Below, piece by piece: positions 8,362 through 16,614 of a stretch of 36,710 bases of DNA. Within the stretch, counting starts at the first letter, position 1, and each line of letters opens with the position of its first letter. Origin of the DNA: an uncultured Bacteroidales bacterium (GTDB lineage Bacteria > Bacteroidota > Bacteroidia > Bacteroidales > FEN-979); the NCBI GenBank assembly GCA_903887775.1, contig CAISRB010000021.1:1-36710 (forward strand). The letters run 5' to 3'. Below the pieces are notes generated by a model. The model saw only the letters and a program-made list of their open reading frames with translations, made no database searches and was not told the origin of the DNA. Position numbers and translations under genes: made by a program.

Positions 8362-9309
8362 ATGATGCCGTCAAAAAAAGTTTCTTTTAAAACAGCCTTG
8401 CAAAACAGGGACTTGAAAGCCATCCGAAGCCTGCCAAAATCAGACCTTCACAACCACTGTATGCTTGGGGGAAAAGCCTCCGTGATCAACAGGTTCTATG
8501 AACAAAAATTAAAACCTTTCCGTGCTGATAAAATGGGGATTGAACCTCTTAACAGATGGATTTATGAAGTTTACAAGCCTTTTATGGAAAGGCCCGGGGC
8601 TTTTGAAAAAGCCGTTGAGGCTGCATTTATCCAGGCGAAGCAGGACGGCATCAGGGTTCTTGAAATGAGTATGGACGGATTTTTCGGAAGCCTGTTCAAT
8701 GTGTCAGTTCCCAGGATGGTCGATACCTTGAAACACTATCATTCACTGATTGCACCGGAAATTGATTTCCGGCCCGAACTGGGCTTTCCGAAGACATTAC
8801 CCCTGAGGACGATATTGAAATATCTTGAACCCTTTCTTGCTTATGACTATTTCAGAAGTATTGATTTGTATGATGATGAGAATGCACAACCACTCGGGAA
8901 TTTTCGTGAACTCTACCGCTTTGCCCGGAAAGCCGGCCTGAAACTGAAAGCACATGCCGGGGAGTTTGGTGACGCCGAATCCGTCAGGAAAGCAGTCGAG
9001 ATGCTCGGCCTTGATGAGGTGCAGCATGGCATTGGAGCTGCAGGATCGCCTGATGTGATGCGCTGGCTTGCAGCGAATTCGATAAGACTTAATGTATGTC
9101 CCGAAAGCAATATAAAACTAAAAAGGGTAAAGTCTTACAAAACACATCCGATCAGGATCCTTTTCGATCATGGAGTCAGGGTCACAGTAAACTCGGATGA
9201 TGCCCTGCTTTTCAGGGCCGGGGTTTCGGAGCAATTCCTGAGGCTTTACCGCAGCGGTCTGTTCTCTGCTGCAGAACTTGAAACAATCAGGCTAAACGGG
9301 CTTTCCTGA
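8362..9309 (+). CDS. Adenosine deaminase-like amidohydrolase, short C-terminus
   Basis: Member of the metal-dependent adenosine/AMP deaminase family, which turns adenosine (or a related purine) into inosine. In the 315-aa product, metal ligands H30 and H32 (SDLHNHCMLGG), H198 with catalytic E201 (KAHAGE), H222 (VQHG) and D279-D280 (NSDDA) are all present. Two things are odd. The usual SDDP has become SDDA. The protein also stops right after NGLS, where family members normally run on for about 20 residues, and the gene's 3' end is only 15 bases from the converging ABC gene. The catalytic set is intact, so it is probably active, but the substrate is uncertain. Confidence 0.82.
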   Translation: MMPSKKVSFKTALQNRDLKAIRSLPKSDLHNHCMLGGKASVINRFYEQKLKPFRADKMGIEPLNRWIYEVYKPFMERPGAFEKAVEAAFIQAKQDGIRVLEMSMDGFFGSLFNVSVPRMVDTLKHYHSLIAPEIDFRPELGFPKTLPLRTILKYLEPFLAYDYFRSIDLYDDENAQPLGNFRELYRFARKAGLKLKAHAGEFGDAESVRKAVEMLGLDEVQHGIGAAGSPDVMRWLAANSIRLNVCPESNIKLKRVKSYKTHPIRILFDHGVRVTVNSDDALLFRAGVSEQFLRLYRSGLFSAAELETIRLNGLS

Positions 9310-9324
9310 AAGGGATAAAGTGAT

Positions 9325-12300
9325 CTAGGCCTTGCGGGCTTTCTTTAACTGCCCGAAATATTCAATGGTTTTTCGTAAGGTATTATGCAGAAGCGCCAGG
9401 TAGAGAATAATTGACATCAACCACAGGGCAGCAATATTAAACCATAAGGTATTTACCGCCAGCGGCCCAATGAACTTCACCGGAGCATAAAAATGGGATC
9501 TTCCTGTTTTTGACTCAGGGTCCAGAAACACAGGGTCTTTTTTCCTGATCAGTTTGTCTTTTCCTTGTATGACCTTATCGGATGAAGCAGAGTTCAGCAC
9601 CAGGTCGGCAAGATTTTCATTATAATAGTCCTTTTTAAGCGTATAAACCGCATCCTGCCCTATTTCATTCACCAGTTTCTCGTATATGGCATCATGCCTT
9701 GCACTTGCCTTGTTAAGTTGTGCCGAGAATGCAATGCTCAGTGAATCCAGGTACGACCTGAGCCGTGTATTCATCTCATCGGTAAGTCCTTCCGGAGTGA
9801 TCTGTGATACAAACATACCGGGTCTGAAACCAGCCTCTTTTTCCAGCTCCGGGATCTCGTTCCTGACGATCCGCAGATTTTGCAGGGTCCTGTCCCGGTT
9901 TTTCTGCTTTACGATATTCATCCTCGAATCGTCTAGCATTCCCTGCAAGGCCGGGATACAGAAAGCAGTTAAATAAGAATACTTTGAGATTTCCTTATCA
10001 GACTGGTAGAACCTTTGTTCGTATCTGTTATTGCTGAATTGTTCAACAGCCATAGCTTCGAAACTCCACCGGGAAGCCATCATGTCGCCAACAAACGGAA
10101 CATTCACACGTGAGCTTATTGAGGGGTTGAGGTTGTCGAACGATACCACTGTTCCGCTGAGAAGCAGCTGAGGCACCAGTATGAAGGGAATAAGGATATA
10201 AATGGCAACGATGGAGTCAAGTCCCGATGAGATATTCAAACCAGCCATATTGGCAAAACAGGAAACGCTGAAAAGAATAAGCCAGTAAGCAATCGTCATA
10301 CCTTTAATATCCAGAATCCAGTTCCCGATCAGCACATAAAGTAAAGTCTGGATGGCTGAAAGTACAAATAACAATATGATCTTTGAATTGAGGTAGCTGC
10401 TTCGGCTTAAGTGAAGAAAAGCCTCCCGCTTGAGTATCCTTCGGTCTCTGAAGATCTCCTCGGCGCTAACCATCATACCAAGAAAAAGCGCCACTACCAC
10501 GCTCATGAACATATAGGCAATAAGGTTCTTATTCCCACCGAAAAAATAGGTTTCACTGCCCGAATACCTTGTGAGGTAGGCCAGCAAAGCAGCAAGGAAA
10601 GGCGCTTCAAATAAATTGATGACCAGGTACTGGGTGTTCGTGACCTTTGTGAGCAGGTTACGTATGCCAAAAATGCTGAACTGCTTCAAACTCCCGGGTA
10701 CCTTGAAAAAATTCAGGGGGAGCTGCTGTTTCCGCGATGAAACTGTCAGCTTCGGCTGAATGTTCTTCCGGAACTGCTCGTACCACTCTGTTGGCGTGAC
10801 CTTACGGTTGACGGTCAGTTTCCCATACTCCGACACGGTTTTCGCCTCAGTGATCTGCAGGATTTGCTCAGGGTTCACATACCCGCAGTTCTGGCATTCA
10901 CTTTCGGTTGGATTGACGTGATTGCTGAGGGTCTTGAAGTAAGAAATGGCATCGATAGGGTTGCCGTAATAGATGGGGAATCCCCCTTTGTCCATGACGA
11001 GCAAAATGTCGAATAGTTTATAAATATCTGATGAAGGCTGATGAATATTCACCACAACAAGCCGTCCTTTCAGGGTTTGTTCCTTCAGAAGCAGCATCAC
11101 AAGCTCGGAATCCATCGATGAAAGTCCGGATGTTGGTTCATCGACGAACAGCACCGAGGGTTCACGAATCAGCTCCAGGGCTATATTCAGCCTTTTGCGC
11201 TGCCCCCCGCTGATGAATTTGTTCAGAGGATCGCCCACCCTGAGATCCTTGATCCCGATCAGTCCGATATCATTTAGCACTTTCAGAACAGCCTTCATCA
11301 GCTGCCTTGGGCTGAAATCCCTGAAACAGAGTTTGGCGTTGAAGTAGAGGTTTTCGAATACTGTCAATTCTTCAACAAGAAGGTCATCCTGGGGAACGAA
11401 ACCGATGACACCTTCGAGTTTCTCATTGTCGGTTCCGAGTTTGTAACCGTTAATGAGGATCTCTCCGCTGCGAAGTTGAAGACTGCCGTTAAATACATTC
11501 AGGAGGGTGGATTTGCCCACACCGCTTCCGCCCATGATACCTATCAGTTCGCCAGAATGCGCGGTGAAGCTGAACGGATGTATGCCATTGGTGCTGTTTT
11601 TAAAGCGGTATTCAATCTCATTGGCTGTAAATTCAATATCGATGGTTTCATCACCATGCAGGAACCTGGATGCGATGTCGGAATAATAAACGGGTATTAT
11701 CTTGAGATTTTTCAGGATAGCTCCGTTAGCGAGGAAAAAAGACCTGCAGGGTTGAATATTATGGCCATTCAGGTAAAGCGGGTCATTCCCGAGATAACGG
11801 GCAAAAAAGCGTCTTATGCTTGGGAAATACAACACCACGATACGCCCGTCCATATGCTCCCTGAAAAGTTTCTTCCCCCCGGGGGTTCCTGATTGCCCGT
11901 CGATGATCAGCAGATCCTGGTTCCGGATATCTTCGTGAAAGAGGTCCAGTGCAAAGTTGAGGGCATTGTTGTATTCAGAATCGGGTATGTTGAATGACGA
12001 TTTAAGCAGGCTTGTATACCTGAGCATATGCCCTGTCTCTTTCAGGCCCCGGCCGTACTCGTTACGGCATATCTCTTCAAGAAACTCGATGAACTTGATA
12101 AATACGATGAGTCGGTCAAGATAGGGGAGGTCTTTATAGATTTTTTGACAGATGACCGAGATTTTCTGCGAAATATCTATTGGAGCAGCCTCAGTTGGTT
12201 CTTCCAGTGGCTGGTGAAAGAAAAGAAGTTCATCAAAAAGTTTCAGGTACTCTTCAAGTTCCTCGCTGTTTAATTGTTCACGAAGGAAAGATCCGAGAAT

Positions 12301-12390
12301 GAGCCTGGAATTTTCAGAAGCCTGCTTCCTTGCTGTTGCCGCGACAGTGGCAAACAGCTGGACCAGGGCCATCAGAATTGGTTCGGTCAT
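9325..12390 (-). CDS. Large ABCG-like ABC transporter (ATPase fused to ABC-2 permease)
   Basis: A 1021-aa half-transporter with the ATPase before the membrane part, as in ABCG proteins. Residues 1-250 are a helical N-terminal region and a small beta-rich segment with no firm assignment. ATPase: Walker A GGSGVGKST (287-295), signature ISGGQRKR (393-400), Walker B VLFVDEPTSGL (413-423) and H-loop H450. A linker carries CxxC (C499, C502). Membrane helices lie at about 582-607, 625-645, 670-690, 700-720 and 727-748. A 230-residue, charged, probably periplasmic loop (750-975) follows, then a last helix (978-1002). Its start overlaps the stop of the lipoprotein gene (12387-12390), so the two are coupled. 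Substrate unknown; lipid or envelope export is an inference. Confidence 0.88.
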   Translation of the reverse strand: MTEPILMALVQLFATVAATARKQASENSRLILGSFLREQLNSEELEEYLKLFDELLFFHQPLEEPTEAAPIDISQKISVICQKIYKDLPYLDRLIVFIKFIEFLEEICRNEYGRGLKETGHMLRYTSLLKSSFNIPDSEYNNALNFALDLFHEDIRNQDLLIIDGQSGTPGGKKLFREHMDGRIVVLYFPSIRRFFARYLGNDPLYLNGHNIQPCRSFFLANGAILKNLKIIPVYYSDIASRFLHGDETIDIEFTANEIEYRFKNSTNGIHPFSFTAHSGELIGIMGGSGVGKSTLLNVFNGSLQLRSGEILINGYKLGTDNEKLEGVIGFVPQDDLLVEELTVFENLYFNAKLCFRDFSPRQLMKAVLKVLNDIGLIGIKDLRVGDPLNKFISGGQRKRLNIALELIREPSVLFVDEPTSGLSSMDSELVMLLLKEQTLKGRLVVVNIHQPSSDIYKLFDILLVMDKGGFPIYYGNPIDAISYFKTLSNHVNPTESECQNCGYVNPEQILQITEAKTVSEYGKLTVNRKVTPTEWYEQFRKNIQPKLTVSSRKQQLPLNFFKVPGSLKQFSIFGIRNLLTKVTNTQYLVINLFEAPFLAALLAYLTRYSGSETYFFGGNKNLIAYMFMSVVVALFLGMMVSAEEIFRDRRILKREAFLHLSRSSYLNSKIILLFVLSAIQTLLYVLIGNWILDIKGMTIAYWLILFSVSCFANMAGLNISSGLDSIVAIYILIPFILVPQLLLSGTVVSFDNLNPSISSRVNVPFVGDMMASRWSFEAMAVEQFSNNRYEQRFYQSDKEISKYSYLTAFCIPALQGMLDDSRMNIVKQKNRDRTLQNLRIVRNEIPELEKEAGFRPGMFVSQITPEGLTDEMNTRLRSYLDSLSIAFSAQLNKASARHDAIYEKLVNEIGQDAVYTLKKDYYNENLADLVLNSASSDKVIQGKDKLIRKKDPVFLDPESKTGRSHFYAPVKFIGPLAVNTLWFNIAALWLMSIILYLALLHNTLRKTIEYFGQLKKARKA

Positions 12391-13235
12391 TTGATAAAGG
12401 AATCCCTGACACTTTGTGTAAGATCGCCTATCTCTGCAGCTTTTCCCTGGGGCAGCTTCTTGTCAGCTTCCAGTCCGTAATTTGTATAAATTGCTTTAAG
12501 CTTGCTTACTTCATCACCAACCGGTTTAAGTTCGGAGTCCATGTTATATGCAGTGAGGATAGTGATCAGCTTATCAAGGTTTTCCTTCTGTTTGAAAATA
12601 ACGGTCGAGATAGCCTTGTTGTCTGCTGCAACCTGATTCAGTGAAGCAGTGAGATACAGGGCTTCTACAAACGTACCTGCAGCAACAAGCACTGCGATCT
12701 GGTTACGGTTGTTTTTACTCAGGAAATCATTGGTGCCATTAAAGATCTTTGTGACCATGTTCACCAGGGAGTCTTTATTGTTGTTGAATTTTTTAACTCT
12801 CTCGACAATACCCGGGTCATAAACACCTGCAATACCGAGATCGTTCGCAAGCTTTCCTGTACATGCTATGAATTTATTGGTTTCATCAACATAATTATAT
12901 GTTGATGAATAGGCAAGGTCGGCACTGTAAACACCAAGGTTCAGGGCTTTTGCCTTTTCGGTGGAATACTTCGTCACATTGGCCGGAGAATTGGTGATGT
13001 TAAAAATAAATCCGGCCTTTGCCCTCTGGAGCATCATCGTAACTTCAAACGGGGTGGGGAACTGGTATAGCAGATTCCTGTTTTCAGGCGAAAGGTTAAC
13101 ATCTTTCTTAATGGTATCTGCTGCTGACTGGTTGGCCTGTTTATCCTGGTTGGCCGTGTTGTTGCAGGAAGTCATCGCTAAAATTGCGCTAAGCGCCAGG
13201 AAAAGGCTCGTGAAAATTGTTCTGAATGCTTTCAT
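12387..13235 (-). CDS. Lipoprotein paired with the ABCG-like transporter
   Basis: No family recognised. The 282-aa product has a type II signal peptide with lipobox LAMTSC (Cys at residue 24), followed by a short disordered Asn/Gln/Ala-rich tether. The rest is mostly alpha-helical (about 50-282), with several hydrophobic-faced helices, for example NRNQIAVLVAAGTFVEALYL. No catalytic motif is seen. Its stop overlaps the ATG of the ABC gene, which argues for a shared job, such as a periplasmic accessory or substrate carrier of that transporter. A fair promoter lies at 13263-13292. Confidence 0.78.
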   Translation of the reverse strand: MKAFRTIFTSLFLALSAILAMTSCNNTANQDKQANQSAADTIKKDVNLSPENRNLLYQFPTPFEVTMMLQRAKAGFIFNITNSPANVTKYSTEKAKALNLGVYSADLAYSSTYNYVDETNKFIACTGKLANDLGIAGVYDPGIVERVKKFNNNKDSLVNMVTKIFNGTNDFLSKNNRNQIAVLVAAGTFVEALYLTASLNQVAADNKAISTVIFKQKENLDKLITILTAYNMDSELKPVGDEVSKLKAIYTNYGLEADKKLPQGKAAEIGDLTQSVRDSFIK

Positions 13236-13262
13236 ATCGTTATAAGTTTCTGAATGGATTAG

Positions 13263-13292
13263 CGAATTTACAGGATTTTTCTTAATGTCAAA
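13263..13292 (-). promoter_or_regulatory. Candidate promoter of the lipoprotein-ABC operon
   Basis: Minus strand: TTTG (13289-13292), 18 bases, TAAATTCG (13263-13270). It has one mismatch in the -7 box and a spacer one base short of the consensus. The leader would be about 24 nt. Confidence 0.4.
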
Positions 13293-13311
13293 GTCTTGTT
13301 AAAAAAAACAT

Positions 13312-14280
13312 TCAATTGGAATGCCTTATGATAATTTTATGGTTCTTCGGATTTTTTGCAGATTCGAATGCCTTAAGAATATCTTTAAACTCATACCTGC
13401 CCGAGATCATGGGTGAAGGGTCGATAAGCTTCCTTTCAAGAAGATTAAGTGCAGGTTGAAACAATCCACACCTTGAACCAAGTACTGTAAATTCATTGAT
13501 AACGATATTGTTAAGGTCCTGTTTCGCAGTATCGGCAACCGTTGTTTTCAATACCAGGGTCCCCTTTGGCCAAAGATGGGCCAATGCAACTGCAATGCCA
13601 TCGGCGCTCCCGGTACAGTCGATGCAAACCTCGGCTTTGTCCTCGGGTTGAACATCCTTTAAAGACTTTGAATTAATGCCCAGCCCTAATGCAAAATCAG
13701 TTTTCTCTTTTACAGTATCAATGGTTGTATAATCAAAACCCTGAAGCCTCGCAACCATCGAAACAAGCAACCCGAGTTTTCCTGCTCCGAAAATAAACAC
13801 AGTCTTCGAAGGCTTCATATGGAGCTGCTCAAAAATTTCAATTGCTGCAGCCAGGGGTTCGGTGAATACTGCAATATCAGCCGCTACCGAATCAGGGACA
13901 ATATGGAGATTTCCTGCAGGAAGTGAAATGAAATCGGCAAAAACCCCCTGTCGCCCGGCTATGCCGATAACTGTACGGTTTGTACAATGTGATTGCCTGC
14001 CGCTAAGGCAAAGGTAGCAATGCCCGCAGGAACAGTTTATTTCACCCACAACGGTTTTTTGATCCAACGCTTGGCCCGGCGCTAATACTTTCCCTGTAAA
14101 TTCATGCCCAAGCACTCCCCTGAAACCCATATATCCTTTGATGATTTCGAGATCCGTACTGCATATCGCAGAATAAAGGATCTTTATCAATACCTCACCT
14201 TCAGCAGGTTCCGGAACAGGGATCTCCCTGGTCAAAAGTTCATTGTCGAAAAACAGGGCTTGCATGATCGAATTCTTCAT
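13312..14280 (-). CDS. Zinc-dependent medium-chain alcohol dehydrogenase
   Basis: MDR-family oxidoreductase, 322 aa, probably NAD(P)-dependent oxidation of a polyol or alcohol. Catalytic zinc ligands C40 and H59-E60 (GHEFTG) are present, with E141 further on. The structural zinc Cys set is C85, C88, C91 and C99. The Rossmann glycine motif is FGAGKLG (about 164-170). The mature protein may start at M6 (14265), since MQALFFDNELLTREIP is the usual family start. The chain is about 20 residues shorter than typical MDRs. It is divergent from the histidine kinase gene, and the 58-bp gap contains a perfect 12-bp palindrome. Substrate not predictable. Confidence 0.88.
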   Translation of the reverse strand: MKNSIMQALFFDNELLTREIPVPEPAEGEVLIKILYSAICSTDLEIIKGYMGFRGVLGHEFTGKVLAPGQALDQKTVVGEINCSCGHCYLCLSGRQSHCTNRTVIGIAGRQGVFADFISLPAGNLHIVPDSVAADIAVFTEPLAAAIEIFEQLHMKPSKTVFIFGAGKLGLLVSMVARLQGFDYTTIDTVKEKTDFALGLGINSKSLKDVQPEDKAEVCIDCTGSADGIAVALAHLWPKGTLVLKTTVADTAKQDLNNIVINEFTVLGSRCGLFQPALNLLERKLIDPSPMISGRYEFKDILKAFESAKNPKNHKIIIRHSN

Positions 14281-14293
14281 TCGGATAACGAAA

Positions 14294-14324
14294 ATAAGTT
14301 AATTTTACATGTAAATAAAGCAAA
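14294..14324 (-). promoter_or_regulatory. Candidate alcohol dehydrogenase promoter with internal palindrome
   Basis: Minus strand: TTTG (14321-14324), exactly 19 bases, TAACTTAT (14294-14301; last two bases off consensus). The spacer holds a perfect 12-bp palindrome TTTACATGTAAA (14304-14315), which could be an operator. It also lies just upstream of the divergent kinase start at 14339. Confidence 0.4.
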
Positions 14325-14338
14325 TTTCAACAAATTGT

Positions 14339-15412
14339 ATGCGCCTTGCCGTTAAAATGAAACTTTTCATCTTTCTGTTCATAGCTGCCATTATGCTGCT
14401 TATTTTCCCGGCATATGAAATCATGGCTGATGCCAATAATTTGCATCATATCCTTTTCATCATATCGGCCATCGGCCTTGTCATAATTTTGATTGTTATC
14501 CTGCTGATATCCCGTTCCCTCAACGGATCATTCCGACAGCTTACATCAGAACTCAAAATGAAGAATGAAGAACTTGATGCTGCCCTCGCCCATTTACAGG
14601 ACGCCCGGGATCAGCTGGTTCAGTCGGAAAAGATGGCATCACTGGGCCAGCTTACGGCTGGCATATCCCACGAGATCAAAAACCCCCTTAACTTCATCAA
14701 TAATTTCTCGGAGCTTTCCATTGAACTTTTACAGGAAGCCCTCGCTGAAAAAGATAAACTTCTTTCCGGTCTCGGGGAGAAAGATGCCGGTTACCTGATA
14801 GGTGTTTTAAAGGATATAGAAGATAATGTAAAAAAGATCCATGATCATGGTAAGAGGGCGGATAGCATTATCAGGGGAATGCTGCTCCACTCCCGCGGCA
14901 AATCGGGAGAACGTGTACCCACCGACATCAATACCTTGCTTACCGAGTATGTAAACCTGGCTTACCATGGCATGCGCGCGACCGACCCATCCTTTAATAT
15001 TAAAATTGAAAATGATTATGATGAGAACCTGAAACAGGTCGATGTGATACCGCAGGATCTCAGCAGGGTGTTCCTGAACATGATCAATAATTCATTTTAT
15101 TCAACAAACCAGAAAAAGAAGGAATTAAGGGATGCATATTTTCCGGTCCTGAGAGTTTCCACAAAAGACCTGGGCGATCATGTTGAGATCAGGATACGCG
15201 ACAATGGAAATGGAATGCCCAAAGCAGTCCTTGAGAAAATCTTTAATCCCTTTTATACTACGAAACCTGCCGGTTCAGGCACAGGGCTTGGTTTGTCGAT
15301 CAGTTTCAATATTATCGTCCAGGAACATCAGGGGCAGATTAAAGTTGATTCAAAAGAAGGTGAATATGCCGAATTTATTATCACTCTTCCGAAATCATTA
15401 AATAAACAGTAA
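14339..15412 (+). CDS. Membrane sensor histidine kinase, first gene of a signalling-ABC operon
   Basis: A 357-aa kinase with two membrane helices (about 8-28 and 37-58) and almost no periplasmic domain, so it probably senses the membrane or a partner protein. A coiled coil (65-98) leads to the H-box with H111 (GISHEIKNPLNF). After a long dimerisation region comes the HATPase domain: N247/N250 (NMINNS), DNGNGMP (288-294) and GTGLGLS (314-320). The ATG at 14339 is used here; M7 at 14357 is possible. The response-regulator phosphatase starts 20 bases after its stop, so that is the likely phosphorylation target. Confidence 0.92.
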   Translation: MRLAVKMKLFIFLFIAAIMLLIFPAYEIMADANNLHHILFIISAIGLVIILIVILLISRSLNGSFRQLTSELKMKNEELDAALAHLQDARDQLVQSEKMASLGQLTAGISHEIKNPLNFINNFSELSIELLQEALAEKDKLLSGLGEKDAGYLIGVLKDIEDNVKKIHDHGKRADSIIRGMLLHSRGKSGERVPTDINTLLTEYVNLAYHGMRATDPSFNIKIENDYDENLKQVDVIPQDLSRVFLNMINNSFYSTNQKKKELRDAYFPVLRVSTKDLGDHVEIRIRDNGNGMPKAVLEKIFNPFYTTKPAGSGTGLGLSISFNIIVQEHQGQIKVDSKEGEYAEFIITLPKSLNKQ

Positions 15413-15432
15413 CCTTAAGAAATGGAAGTATT

Positions 15433-16614
15433 ATGAATGAAGATACGTTTAAAAATGTCAAGATCATGGTTGTTGACGATGAGGTTGATCTCGAACCCCT
15501 TGTCAAACAGAAATTCAGAAGGCAGATCAGGGATAGCGTTTACGATTTTGTTTTTGCGCATAACGGGCTTGAGGCTCTCAGCAAGCTGATCGAATATCCT
15601 GAAATAGGGATTATACTTTCCGATATTAATATGCCCGAGATGGACGGACTCACCCTTCTGATGAAGCTGAAGGAACTGAAAAACCCGGGGCTTAAGACAG
15701 TAGTCGTTTCTGCATACGGGGATATGGATAATATCCGCACTGCCATGAACCGCGGGGCTTTCGATTTCCTTACGAAACCCATCAATTTTGAGGACCTCGA
15801 AATTACTATCAATAAAACGATGGATGAGATCCTGCAGGTCAGGAGAGGCCTTGAAGAACATGACCAGCTGATTTCAATACAGCATGACCTTCTGACCGCC
15901 CGTGAGATCCAGCAGGCCATCCTTCCAAAGAATTTTCCCCCTTTCCCCGACAGGAAGGATTTTGACATTTTTGCTGCGATGAATGCTGCGAAGGAAGTGG
16001 GAGGGGATTTTTATGATTTCTTCATGATCGACAACGACAGGATAGGTTTCGTAATTGGAGATGTGTCGGGAAAGGGAGTTCCTGCAGCTATATTTATGGC
16101 CGTGAGCCGTACCATCATCCGGGCTACCGGTATCAAAGGCATACCTGCAGATGAATGCATGAATTATGTGAATAACCTTCTTTGCAATGAAAGCGTTGCA
16201 TCCATGTTCGTCACTGTGTTTTACGGAATACTGAATACGGCAAACGGGGAACTGGAGTTTGTCAATGCAGGGCATAATCCGCCGTATCTCATTACCCCGG
16301 CAGGGATTAAAAGTGTTGAGCTGACGAAAGGGACTGTGTTGGGGGGTATTGAACACTTCAATTACCGTTCATTGAAAATGACGATGGCCCCGGGTGATAT
16401 TCTTTACCTGTATACCGACGGTGTGACCGAAGCCTTTAACCGCAATGGCGAATTATACGGTGACGAAAGGCTTGAGGCTTTGCTTAACGCGAATCTCCGC
16501 TCAGATCATACACAGATTGTCAAAACAGTTTTGTCTGAGGTGGCCGCCTTTGCCACAGGGATACCTCCGAGCGACGATATAACGATGATGGCCATCAGAT
16601 ATTCCGGAAGATGA
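15433..16614 (+). CDS. Response regulator with PP2C (SpoIIE-type) phosphatase output
   Basis: A 393-aa two-domain protein. REC spans 1-125, with D64 in SDINMPEMDG as the phospho-acceptor, D15-D16 as acid residues, and K115. A helical linker (125-165, EEHDQLISIQHDLLTAREIQQ) leads to the PPM/SpoIIE phosphatase (165-393), with metal-binding acids in VGGDFYDFF (D192), GDVSGKG (D210), YTDGVTEA (D329) and SDDITM (D381, D382). All are intact, so it should be active. Such enzymes dephosphorylate STAS anti-anti-sigma proteins in partner switches; the next gene encodes a STAS protein and overlaps it by ATGA (16611-16614). Confidence 0.94.
   Translation: MNEDTFKNVKIMVVDDEVDLEPLVKQKFRRQIRDSVYDFVFAHNGLEALSKLIEYPEIGIILSDINMPEMDGLTLLMKLKELKNPGLKTVVVSAYGDMDNIRTAMNRGAFDFLTKPINFEDLEITINKTMDEILQVRRGLEEHDQLISIQHDLLTAREIQQAILPKNFPPFPDRKDFDIFAAMNAAKEVGGDFYDFFMIDNDRIGFVIGDVSGKGVPAAIFMAVSRTIIRATGIKGIPADECMNYVNNLLCNESVASMFVTVFYGILNTANGELEFVNAGHNPPYLITPAGIKSVELTKGTVLGGIEHFNYRSLKMTMAPGDILYLYTDGVTEAFNRNGELYGDERLEALLNANLRSDHTQIVKTVLSEVAAFATGIPPSDDITMMAIRYSGR

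Noticed and set aside
8362-9309. Frameshift restoring the missing adenosine deaminase C-terminus
   Set aside because: Only 15 bases separate the stop from the converging gene, and no other frame continues the family pattern.
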